Part shown: piece by piece, positions 32,886 through 42,923 of the stretch
Layout of the letters: every line of letters begins with the position of its first letter
Position numbering within the stretch: the first letter of the stretch is position 1
DNA from: Corynespora cassiicola
Lineage: Eukaryota > Ascomycota > Dothideomycetes > Pleosporales > Corynesporascaceae
Length of the DNA: 64,000 nt
NCBI GenBank assembly: GCA_022059125.1
Contig: JAEUWY010000001.1
Span: 4,960,001-5,024,000 of the forward strand
Reading direction: 5' to 3'
Notes under the pieces: model-generated
What the model was told of the DNA's origin: nothing
Database searches by the model: none
What the model saw: only the letters and a program-made list of their open reading frames with translations
Made by a program: the position numbers and the translations under genes

Positions 32886-34430
32886 GCGAGCAACTGCATA
32901 CATGAACATCATGGAGGGGCGTTGTTGTACTCTGGAAGCGCGAGTCCGCTGCCTAATTTTAGATGTACGAGTATCATCCAGTTTTTTTCCTCTTTCACAT
33001 CATGGAGATGGAGTCTGATTAGATGGTTGGGAGTTTTTTTTCCTTCTTGTTTCTCTTGTCCGGCTTTTCTTAAAGGGTTTAGGCTCGTTTACTCTTACTT
33101 GCCTCCCCTTTTTATCTCCGAGAGAGACTGAGGAAGAGCAAGAGGGTATTGCTGCTTTTGCAAGCGCGTGCATGGGTGGGTGACGGGGCATGGCATGGCA
33201 TGGCGTGGCGTCGTGCGAGGGTTGGGAGCTGTCTTTGTATCAAGGTGGTGTGTGTGTGTGGATTGCTTGACGATGGTATGCGTGCATTGAGCGAGCGAGC
33301 GGGAAGAGCACACAAGTTACGAGTTCTTTTTTTTTTTTATCTATGCGACGAGAATGCTCGTGGTGCTCCTAATGATAGAGGAGAGTGGAAAGGACCAGGC
33401 ATGATCCAGAACAGAGAAGGAATACAATGGATACCGATACTTGCGCAAGTCACCCTTTTTGTGACCCTGCTGTGTTCTAGAACGCTCTTTTTTTTCTTTG
33501 CTTATTTGGTTGAAGGGTCGAGCTGTGTTTTTTTTTCCCTCGTCTTTTCTGCCCTTCGTTTATGGGCGAGCAAGTAGTTTGTTTCATGGGAGTACTCGAC
33601 TTAGCCACGACTGCTCGACAAGACGGTCAGAATGTGCTCTCTTTTTTCTTCTTCCATGATGCAAATGACGCACTTCGCCGCGGACCGTACCGTCCATGGC
33701 CCGCCTGCGTGGGTACCTGCATTAGGTGATTCGAGGCTCGTCATGGCAACAGTGGGTTCCGCTGTCGTTTCATTTCGCATTCTGCATCACACCACATGTC
33801 TTCACACCTTCATTACGATCGGCAAGTTCATGGTTGTGAAATCTCAGCATGTCCTTTTATTTCCGAGCAGCCCACCTACCAATGCCGCAGAACTACCGAC
33901 TATCTAGCCTTCGCTCTGCAGTATGCCTTATGTGGACTATCGATTGTGAAGGGAGTTGAAATGGAAAGGGAAGGAAAACAAAGTGGGTATATTCATCCGT
34001 CCGCCCATCCGCTCCTCCATTACCACACAAACGCCTCCGTCCATCTACCGTAATTGAAGATTGATGATCGTTGAAAATTTCCTACCTAGCCATGTGAATA
34101 CTACATGATTCCACTCCTGGCCGGATAAGGTAAAATTGGTGAAGGATGAGAAAGAAATGTATCAAATTACCATTAGACCAGACGCTGGTTTGAGGATGAC
34201 CTCATGCAGATGACGATGATTCCATGGTAACACCGTGGTTCATGTTCGGTTACGGGTGTGGACAATGATCCACCACTAATGAACATGCCATGTTCGAAAA
34301 ACTTTTTTGCTGGAAATGGATGGACGGCCCAAATGCGAGCGGGAGAAATCATAAAGGCCGACAGGAATTAATGTAATGGCAGTGATCATGCATGGCAGAG
34401 CCACCTTCATCGATATGCTCCACTCGATAG
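32886..34430. other. Convergent intergenic region
   Basis: It lies between the 3' ends of the mannosyltransferase (plus) and SPF45 (minus). No gene seen. Minor simple repeats: GGCAT at about 33,187-33,205 and GT at about 33,246-33,257, plus several T tracts. Confidence 0.6.
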
Positions 34431-35983
34431 CTAATGCTCGTATTCACCCTTCTTGAACTTCTGTTCAGGATAGTATTGAGCACGGATCTTGCGACCCTGG
34501 AACTCAAAGCCATCGTCGAAACGATTGACAGCATTGAGAGCGCTTAGTTCGCTTGTGAATTGAATGTAGACGGCTCCGGAGTGGTTGGTCATGTTGACAT
34601 GGATGCGCTCGATGAATCCGAATTTCTGACGGAAAGTATCTCCCATCTCCTGCCGAATACCACCATCGTTACGGTCAGCATCCGCTTCCCAATCAACACC
34701 TTCTACGCAGCCCCAAGTAACGATGACCGAAGACATGTCGCCAAACTTGCCGGGCTCATCTAACTTGGCACGCTTTCCGCCCTTCACGTCGTAGACCTGG
34801 GGAGCTCGGCCGGGTTTGAGGTCGTCATCTTCGTCAAAGGTAGATGGTCGCTTCTTGTAGCCAGATCCGGCTCGCTTTTCCATACGAAGGGGTTCTATGA
34901 TGCCATCGTTGTTTTTTCCTAGACCTTGACCCTGCTTGTAGCCCATCTTCTCCATCATTCGTTCCGCAGGGGTCAACGGCTTAGGTGGCTTCGGCGGCTG
35001 TACCCGAGGCTTCGGGGGCTCTTCAAGCGCCTTGGCCCTAGCCTCGGCTGCCTTGTACTGCTGGAAGGCCTGCTCGTACCGGACTGGCGCTCCCGAAATC
35101 ACAATGCCACTCGAGGCAGCCGGAGGAGCTGGAGGAGGGGGGACATTGGACGGCGGAGGTGGCGGAGGAGGGGCTGGAGCCTCTACAGGAGGCGGCGGAG
35201 GCGGAGGCGGCGGTGGAGCAGAGAATCGAGAATCAGATGCAGCAGGCGAAGGTGAGTGCGCAGGCAAAAGATTTGAGTTCGGCGGCATGGGCGGGGGTGA
35301 CGGGGTCCTCGAGACAATATTGGCCTTCTCGGCTTGTTGCTCGCGGCGGATGCGGCGGGCCTTTTCAATACTGGCATTGAAGCCTTGGAACTTTTCAGCG
35401 GACAACGCATTGTAGCGGAATCGGCTCAGAGGAGTGGTATCCTGGAGCCTGTAGGAGATGTACGGCTTCCAACCACCAAGCTCCCTGTCCTGTTTCTTGC
35501 GTAGTTTCTTGGCCTCGCGTGCGTCTTTCATGCGCTGCGCTCGATCAGCAAGCACGGCAGCGTCGTCATCGGCGGTGCTAACGTAGTACTGTAGACTACG
35601 CTGGTCTTCGACGGGATCGAATGCTGGGGCTGCAGATGAAGCTGAAGGCGCGGCCGCAGTGAGCTTCCTGGCGCCGGTAGGAGCCATTGGTCGCTTGGGT
35701 GGCTGGGCGCCTTTGGCCTTGGGGCGGTTTATTGCATGGGGGTTGTACTTGAACTGAGAGGCTGTGGTTTACTGTTAGTCGTGCATTTGTCGTCTGGCGA
35801 ATGCATCTGATAGTTACCCAATGGCTTAGGTGCGGCGGCCGGCAGCCTCTCCTCATATCTGGTGGGCGCAGCTTCCACAACAACGCCGCTCGAAAGCTCG
35901 TACGGGTTCGGGAGAGTGCCTTTGGCGACTTCCTCGTAGGGATTCGGCAAGCTGCCCGGCTTGCCTGGGCCCTGGTGAGACAT
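34431..35983 (-). CDS. Splicing factor 45 homologue (SPF45/RBM17): G-patch plus RRM
   Basis: Two exons (35983-35818, 35761-34431) with a 56-base intron give 498 residues. Order of parts: PNPYE repeats near the N-terminus; basic helical region (KKLRKKQDRELGGWKPYISY); proline-rich tract with long Pro runs; G-patch domain (PAERMMEKMGYKQGQGLGKN); C-terminal RRM of the U2AF-homology type ending EFQGRKIRAQYYPEQKFKKGEYE. SPF45 acts in the spliceosome on 3' splice-site choice. The start MSHQGPGKPGS was chosen conservatively. An upstream exon (36165-36025) can be spliced in frame across a 53-base intron (35972-36024) whose CTAAC and CACCAG signals overlap this ATG, which would give 541 residues. Confidence 0.9.
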
Positions 35984-36570
35984 ATGGTTAGTGGGGAAAC
36001 AATGGTGTTTTGCGCCCGCTCTACGATGTGCCGATCCGATGCCGTGTATAGAGATGCTGCCTGCTTCCAAGGACGTGGAGTCTGTCGCGCGGGAGTCGAA
36101 GGCGGTGGGATGGCCGAGGTGGAGAGAGGGTGGAGAGTAGAAGGAGCGACGCGACTAGAGTGCAAGTAAACTCGCGCGGGGTGCCAAGAAAATGGCCTGA
36201 GCGCAGGCTCCCCCCCACGCGAGGCGCTAGTCCCAAGCGGCTGTCTCGCGGGTGCAGTCCCTGGAACCTGGGAAACTCGACCGGGTCCGTCAACAGCCGG
36301 TCACGTGCAATGGCGAATGCAGGGCTGACTACTTGGGTATCACTTTTGGAACAAGAACGGTGCCGGCCACCCGTTTTGACACATCGGAGCAGGCTCTTGT
36401 GTTTTTTCCCTCCTGCACCGTAATTTGTAGACCACATAGACTCCCATTCATAGAGGTACTGTCCCATCGTCCGTCGCCCCGTCATCGGCATCCCAACCGT
36501 ATATATCGCGCATCGTCGCATTGACTGATAACTATCTCCAGGAACCGCATAGCAATCGCATACAGACGCA
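35984..36570. promoter_or_regulatory. Divergent promoter of SPF45 and PCS60-like genes
   Basis: Shared region between divergent genes. A GTATATAT element at 36,499-36,506 lies about 65-70 bases before the PCS60-like start and could act as its TATA box. The left part may contain an extra SPF45 exon. Confidence 0.5.
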
Positions 36571-38168
36571 ATGGCGCCCACTACCCTCGAGAACGCCTTC
36601 TCCAAGGACTCTGCTTCAACCGCCGTCATCGTGCCCGGCAAGCCCGCTCTGACCGTGTCGTACCAGAGGCTCGCCGCCGACGTCAAGGCGTTCCAGCAGC
36701 AATTGGCCAAGGTTGGCGTGAGCGCGCAAGCTGCAGTCTCCATCGCCCTCCCCAACTCGTACGAATTCATCGTGTCCTTCATCGCTGCCTCGTGGCAGAG
36801 GGCCATCGCCGCGCCACTGAACCCTGCGTACAAGCAGTCTGAATTCGAGTTCTACATCGACGACCTCAGCTCGGCCATCGCTCTTGTGCCCAAGGGCGCA
36901 TTCGCCCAGGATGCTGCAGCTGTGAGGGCTGCGAGGAAATACAAGGCCGCCATCGCCGAGTGCTACTACAATGGCAACGAGGTCGTGCTTGATGTCAAGG
37001 AGACAGGCAAGCTCGCGGGGAAGACTGCTCCGGTGGAGACTGCGCAGCCCGAAGACGTTGCTCTTGTTCTCCACACGAGCGGGACTACAGGGCGTCCCAA
37101 GGCGGTTCCCCTGACACACCGTAATTTGCTGCGAACCATGAGCAACATCCAGGCTACGTACCAGTTGAGCCCCGCGGACCGGACCATGCTCGTCATGCCT
37201 TTGTTCCACGTGCATGGCCTGCTTGCTGGATTCCTCGCACCTTTGGCGTCTGGAGGCTCAGTCATTGTTCCTATCAAGTTCTCTGCTTCGGAGTTCTGGA
37301 GAGATTTTACTGAGCACAAGGCCAACTGGTACACTGCCGTACCCACTATCCACCAAATCCTCCTTCGGAGCCCGCTGCCCAACCCTAAGCCGCACATTCG
37401 CTTCATCCGCTCGTGCTCATCCCCACTCTCCCCCAAGACCTTCCATGAGCTTGAGAAGACGTTCGAGGCCCCAGTACTGGAGGCATATGCCATGACCGAG
37501 GCTTCTCATCAGATGACCAGCAATCCTCTGCCCCCTGGAAAGCGTATGCCCGGCAGCGTTGGCATTGGCCAGGGCGTTGAGATCAGGATTCTTGACGATG
37601 CTGGCAACGAGGTTGCACAGGGCAAGGAGGCTGAGATCTGCATCCGCGGTGAGAACGTCACCAAGGGCTACCTCAACAACCCCGCTGCCAATGCTTCTTC
37701 TTTTACCAAGGATGGCTTCTTCCGCACTGGCGACCAGGGCAAGAAGGACCCTGATGGCTACGTCATCATCACTGGGCGCATCAAGGAGCTCATCAACAAG
37801 GGTGGTGAGAAGATTAGCCCGATCGAGCTGGACAACGTGATTGCACAGCACCCCGCCGTCTCCGAGGCCGTGAGCTTTGCCATCGAGGACGAAATGTATG
37901 GGCAGGATGTCGGTCTAGCAGTGGTCGTGAAGGAAGGCCAGAAGCTAAATGCTGATGAGCTGAAGACCTGGCTCACGGACCGAGTCGCCAAATTTAAACT
38001 TCCGAAGAAGGTGCGACGCCCTCCAAACACGCAGGCATACGGCCTTGATACTGACCGCTACAGATCTTCTTCACAGATGTCATGCCCAAGACCGCCACCG
38101 GCAAGATCCAGAGGCGTCTTGTCGCTGAGGCCATGCTCAAGAAGGAGCAGCCCAAGCCCAAGCTATGA
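36571..38168 (+). CDS. PCS60: Peroxisomal-type acyl/oxalyl-CoA synthetase (PCS60/FAT2-like)
   Basis: Member of the AMP-forming ligase superfamily; yeast Pcs60 makes oxalyl-CoA and is a peripheral peroxisomal protein. Two exons (36571-38010, 38064-38168) with a 53-base intron give 514 residues. The AMP-binding P-loop TSGTTGRPKAVPLTH lies near residue 168, followed by MPLFHVHG, the adenine motif YAMTEASHQM, the hinge GDQGKKDPDGYVIITGR and the catalytic-lysine region MPKTATGKIQRR, which is encoded in exon 2. The protein ends PKL, a weak variant of the peroxisomal PTS1 tripeptide. TGA terminates this gene, which shows that TGA is a stop here. Confidence 0.93.
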
Positions 38169-39022
38169 TTTCCCCGTGCCTTCTCTTGGAACTATCCTCG
38201 TCGTCTGCTTGTAATTGTATGGTGAACAGTACAGTAGATACCATCTTCGGAACATACTGCAAGATGCCTAGATAACTAGACCATATACTAGATTTGTTAT
38301 TCAGCCCTCACCAACTTTCTACTTACCTGCCCAAGCTTGCTTTTCCATATGCACCCGTCTTGGCTTACCCAATGGCGCCATGATAGGCCCGACAATCGCA
38401 AACGGATCGTCGCTATGCCCGGCTTCGACCTCCACACGCCCGGTTTGTCACGCGTCCGGATCGTGACGCGATCGGTCTGGTAAACACATCATCACGGCCA
38501 GCAGCCATGAGCAGGATGCAGTGGAGAGATACCATGTACAAAATCCATGCACTTTGGTCCTCCCCTGCAGCCAAGCTGGAATTCATTCTCGTAAACCCGC
38601 AGCTTCCGCTACCCTGCACTCAGGTCTTTCGCTACAGCACCTGGACGACGATTGAGGCTGTAACCCGCCCCTGTTTCCAGTTCTGTATAGCTTTTTCAGA
38701 GAAAGTCGGAATTTGTTACTTTGCCCCTGTCTGCGCTTTTATGCGTCTTTTAAAAGACGATTGCAGCCAGTATCGTTTTTTCCCATGCTCCCTCATTTTC
38801 GTTCTCTTTTGTTCAGTATTCTCGGGTTCAGTAATCTGTTGCTTGTCGCCTTGTATACCTTTTAATGCTCCCCGAAAGCAGCCGCTCCCTCCATACTGCG
38901 ATTTGTTTCATTTAGTTCTAATTTAAGGCCTTTCGTTCCCCCTAGTCGAGTACAATAGGACCCCGCAAGGCCCTGACACAGACTTATTACGCCAGCATCA
39001 TCCTCGCAAACTACCACCCGCC
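38169..39022. promoter_or_regulatory. Intergenic: 3' of PCS60-like gene and promoter of orphan
   Basis: No gene seen. The last 300 bases are T-rich, pyrimidine-biased promoter DNA. Confidence 0.55.
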
Positions 39023-40636
39023 ATGTCTCGGCTAACACTTCCGATTCAAGATGACTTCATGCGCAGCCCTAGAACCAGCTCCCTCCAGTCGTCATCTTCC
39101 GAGTCTTCCCTGAGACCTGCTCCCCTTAAGTGGCCTGCCCCCAAGTCTTTGCGATCACCGCCTTCCACGTCCTCCCTAAAACCTTCTCTTAGGTCAACAA
39201 GCATCAGCCCTCCTCGCTCGCCTTCCTCGCCGTCGCTAAAGTCTTCCTTGAAAACATCCAGTCCCAGATCGATAAGAGCATCGCATGCCCACCGGCCGAC
39301 CGTCAGGTTCGTGGACCCTGAGCCTGAGCCTGAGCTTGAGCTTGAGCTTCAGTCCGGGCGGCCATCTATCAACATGAGCACTCTACCTCAGCCGCCCGCG
39401 CCTCCACCAAAAGACGAGCCTACCCCGCATCTGAGAGCCACCAGGCGAATGACCAGCAAGCTGAGCAAAAGGTTCTCAGCTCCGCCTCCCGCCTCTCGTA
39501 ACGAAGGGAGAAACGCGCCCCAATGGAACGCCCCAAGCCTGCCACGCACCCAAACGGCCCCCACCCCCACCCCAAAGCCATCCCGCGTAACTTCGACATC
39601 CTCGGTCTCAACCACGCAATCCGCCCAGTCCCTCCCCTCCCAGCCCACCCACACCCTCTCCCAAGCCCATAGCCCCGCACACCCTCCCCAGGACCTGGTC
39701 CAGTACAACCCGCTCCGGCACTACGTGCCCTGCATCGCAGCAAACTGCACAGCGCACTACACGACGTCGATATTCGGCCCCACGTACCACTCTCCGCAGG
39801 CGCCGTACAACCTGACTCGGAAGCGGGGGCTGTGTCCCAACCACGCAAACCAGGACCTCAGGCGCGCAAACGAGAAATGCAAGCGCACGTGGGAGTCTAT
39901 GAGGCAGAATGCGGGCCGCAAGACGCTGGGCCTGATTGCGGCCGAGTTTGAGATTTGGGTTCAGGGGTTGCGCGAGGAGCGCAGGCTGCAGAGCAAGATG
40001 TTTGAGAAGAAGCAAGAGCGTCGAATTCTGGGGGATGGGGCCGCTGTCGGTAGCGAGAGCGGTGCTGTTACCAGCGGAGGCAGCGGCAATGGCAACGGCA
40101 ATGGCAACGGCAATGGCAAGTTGCCGGCTCCCGTGGCCAAGGTTTTCCAAAAAGACAAGGGGAAGAATGCCAGCGCCGGTGCTGCACCGACGACCGCTGA
40201 TCCGAGCAGCACGGCGGTCGACCGGTTCTGTTGGGACTGGGACTGGCGGTATCATCCGCGCCCGTGCACAAAAGAGGCATGCACTTCGCCCTACTACTCG
40301 CCCTTTGACAACCGGCTGTACCTCTTCTACACGGCCAACCGGAAGTTCGGCATCTCGCTGCTCCCAACGCTATGTCCGACGTGCGCCAAAGCGGACATTG
40401 AGGAGGTCGAGGCTCGTGCCAGGGAGAACATGCGGTTCATGACGGAGCAGGAGCTGTGGGATTGGGTACGTCAGATCAAGAATGATCGTGCAATGGAGCA
40501 AGAGTTTTGGGAGAAGGCACAAGAGAAGATTGTCAGGGAACACGGTACAACGGTCAAGCCGAAGATCGAGAAAGATGGCGCTTTGGAGAAGGCAAAGGAA
40601 AAAGATGGACTCTTGGAAATGTGTACGGTCATGTGA
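39023..40636 (+). CDS. Orphan 537-residue protein with two Cys/His clusters
   Basis: Single exon with a good start context (CCGCCATGTC). Residues 1-220 are Ser/Pro/Lys-rich and probably disordered, with an EPEPELELEL run. A first cluster near residues 232-285 has the pattern PCxxxxC ... LCPNHxxxxLRRANEKC. A helical segment follows (AAEFEIWVQGLREERRLQ). A Gly-Asn repeat (about residues 354-370) interrupts the protein. The second cluster near 400-455 reads FCWDWDWRYHPRPCTKEACTSPYY ... LCPTCAKAD, then a charged helical tail. The paired CxxxxC, CPxH and CPxC motifs look like metal-binding structural sites, and WDWDW is distinctive. I do not recognise the family and assign no function. Confidence 0.82.
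   Translation: MSRLTLPIQDDFMRSPRTSSLQSSSSESSLRPAPLKWPAPKSLRSPPSTSSLKPSLRSTSISPPRSPSSPSLKSSLKTSSPRSIRASHAHRPTVRFVDPEPEPELELELQSGRPSINMSTLPQPPAPPPKDEPTPHLRATRRMTSKLSKRFSAPPPASRNEGRNAPQWNAPSLPRTQTAPTPTPKPSRVTSTSSVSTTQSAQSLPSQPTHTLSQAHSPAHPPQDLVQYNPLRHYVPCIAANCTAHYTTSIFGPTYHSPQAPYNLTRKRGLCPNHANQDLRRANEKCKRTWESMRQNAGRKTLGLIAAEFEIWVQGLREERRLQSKMFEKKQERRILGDGAAVGSESGAVTSGGSGNGNGNGNGNGKLPAPVAKVFQKDKGKNASAGAAPTTADPSSTAVDRFCWDWDWRYHPRPCTKEACTSPYYSPFDNRLYLFYTANRKFGISLLPTLCPTCAKADIEEVEARARENMRFMTEQELWDWVRQIKNDRAMEQEFWEKAQEKIVREHGTTVKPKIEKDGALEKAKEKDGLLEMCTVM
40080..40130 (+). repeat. GGCAAY GGCAAY coding tandem repeat (Gly-Asn)n
   Basis: Six-base repeat inside the orphan gene, encoding alternating Gly and Asn. 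It separates the two Cys/His regions and is a likely site of length variation. Confidence 0.85.
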
Positions 40637-41023
40637 GGGGAGGAAGAAGAAGAAGAACGAGAAATCTGGAACTGGATATGCCAATGTTAACTTAAGCATG
40701 GAATTAGCGACGGGCGCAAGAATGGACATGGAAAAAGAAGGAATGAGCGTTGATTCTCAAGAGACTGACTCGAGAAATACGGTATGGAGGACAATTTCGA
40801 ATTGAAAGTTTGGAGCCGCAAAGCTTTGTATATGCTCTATATGCCGCGTGATGAACTTTTGGCCCGGATATAACCCAAGGACTACTTTCGACTGTATACT
40901 ATCAAATCCCAACGTCTTGCCAGGGCCCAGGTACCTTCTTCATGGCCACTATTTCGTCTCGGATACAGCGACTATCTGGGCATTATAGGTACTAAGCATA
41001 GCGACATTTCGTGCCATACGTCT
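40637..41023. other. Convergent 3' intergenic region
   Basis: It lies between the ends of the Cys/His orphan (plus) and the DUF3176 relic (minus). Nothing recognised. Confidence 0.6.
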
Positions 41024-42642
41024 CTACCCGACACTCTTGACGAGAGCCTTGGCGTTGAGATTAGGATCGACGCCTGCGAGCAACGGTGCATCGAATGCTT
41101 TGGCAACTTCGAGGGGACTCATCGAGACTTCGCGGCCCAACCTCCCATAGCCATGGAAAGTCGCTAACACAGCCAAAATAGATAATGCAGTAAGTATCGT
41201 CACAAGAGCCAAGAAGCCGCAATGCGTACGGTAGACGTTCGTTGAAATCACTATACATCGACAGGATCTATTGTCTGCATGTTGCGGATGGCATCCGCAC
41301 TAACATCTGCCAGAGCTTTCCGGAACATGACTTCCTGCGTTCGATTTGAAATATAGTCCATCGGATCGTTGAACATAATGGCGCGGGTGTGGTTGTAGAT
41401 TCCCCCCGTAAAATTTCCGTTTTGCTGCATAGCCCGGTAATCAAGGAATTGGGCAGAAAAATCGGTAATTACGCCGTCTAGCGAGTAGTTTGATGACGAA
41501 TCTTTCAAGATCCGGACTGAGCTGGCAACGCGGCCCTGAAGCATTCGTCCGATACCCATGAGGTAAGATTCTCCTCGCCCTTCAGGTCCGCGGCTTGGTG
41601 CTGTGGTGACGATGTCATCGTCGAGTATCGTAGAAGTTGAGTTGAGTGAGATGGAACTACGTAACCCGTCGATGATCACGGGATAGCGAGATGTTGCAGC
41701 GCGCAATGTGCATTCTCTCGATTGCGTCACCTTGGCAGGAAGTTGTGCTTTTATGCAGAACAACCATTGTAAGAACATCTGGATCCCAGTTGTACCATCG
41801 AACACTGGCATCGAAGTAGGATGTATCCGTCCGTGCAAAGCGAGGCTTCCCAGGTATTTCTTGCAAAGTTTCGTTAAGAGTCTTGAGGTTAGTCGTACAG
41901 TTGACCGAGAAGCCTGCAGCTACGAGTCGCCCAGATCAATATGCATCAGACGGTCATCCCATGCCAGTTGCCTCTATTATGCTGTTATCTTTGAAGGCCT
42001 GTAGTACAAGTGTCAATTTTGTGCGCTTCTCTGAACAGTGGGCTAACTCACTTGAGCTACGGGCTGCAATTAAGGCATAAAGAGCCCCATGTCTCCATTA
42101 TCAGTAAAGCTATTTCCTGTGTTGTTACCACCCAGCCTTGTAACAGCTACCTGTACCCTTTCGAGCTGACCGGTGAAGGTTCGCATTCGAATCGTTGAGG
42201 CACGCTGGAAAAATAGGCCGTTCAGAGTTACCATGGCGACAAGAAGGGCTGCAATAGCCACATGATTGGTTTTTCGCCATGCCACGAGGACTTCCTTCAT
42301 GTTACCACTGAGCACCCATATGTTGTGCAATTCTTGGAGTCTCGATTCTGGACTGAGCGCTTTCTTCCACCAAGCGATAGTTGCGCCTTGGCCCAAGGTA
42401 GCAGCAAGAAATACGTTGGTAAGGGTATAGGCTATAGATAGATCTATGGTGGGTTGGTATCCCCATGAATTGATTGGAATGTTGTTGGAGATGAACAGGA
42501 TGGCAATGGAGGCAATCAAACCACAAAGTGCACCAATAAGGAAGGTGAGACCAGCCCATGGAAGGTGACGCAATTTTCCGGGCCCCCATGAGGCTTTGGC
42601 GGTTTTGGAGAGTGAGTTGTTGCCAGTGGTTGATCTCTGCAT
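41024..42642 (-). pseudogene. DUF3176-type membrane protein gene, probably decayed
   Basis: The first segment (42642 leftward) encodes several TM helices and the family block LHNIWVLSGNMKEVLVAWRK followed by LNGLFFQRAST. Later segments show AAGFSVNCTTNLKTLNETL, RECTLRAATSRYPVII and a last TM with an SPLEVAKAFDAPLLAGV tail, the order seen in fungal DUF3176 proteins. The frame is broken repeatedly. Two TGA codons (41954-41956 and 41936-41938) precede AAGF. A one-base shift is needed near 41,730 to pass from TTSCQG to RECTL with no room for an intron. Another is needed near 41,250 to reach VISTNVYRTHCGF. Some upstream breaks could be introns, but the last two cannot easily be. The family's function is unknown. 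Confidence 0.65.
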
Positions 42643-42923
42643 TGTTCTATCCGAAAGTATGGAAATTTGTGGATATCGATTGACTTCGAGCCCACACTCA
42701 CTTTTAAGGCAACGATTAGTTCAGGAGAGCGTGTTTGGGTCGAATACCCGATTTGTGCAACTTTTCTGACTAACAACCCAATGAACGTACACCGGACAAA
42801 CACAGTGCGTAGAACACAAACCAAACGAACCAATTAGTAGATGACTTGTCAAACACCCACCGCAATGATCTTGAGCCTTGTGAGCCTTTCCTTAAGACAC
42901 CAGATAGAGGCAACTTCTCCTCA

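Noticed and set aside
33180..33315. Overlapping minus-strand frames rich in His/Thr near 33.2 kb
   Set aside because: Generated by GGCAT and GT simple repeats; no independent support.
41936..41956. Selenocysteine or TGA-to-Cys recoding in the DUF3176 relic
   Set aside because: TGA ends other genes in the window, the gene has further frameshifts, and selenocysteine machinery is not known from ascomycetes; pseudogene decay is the simpler account.
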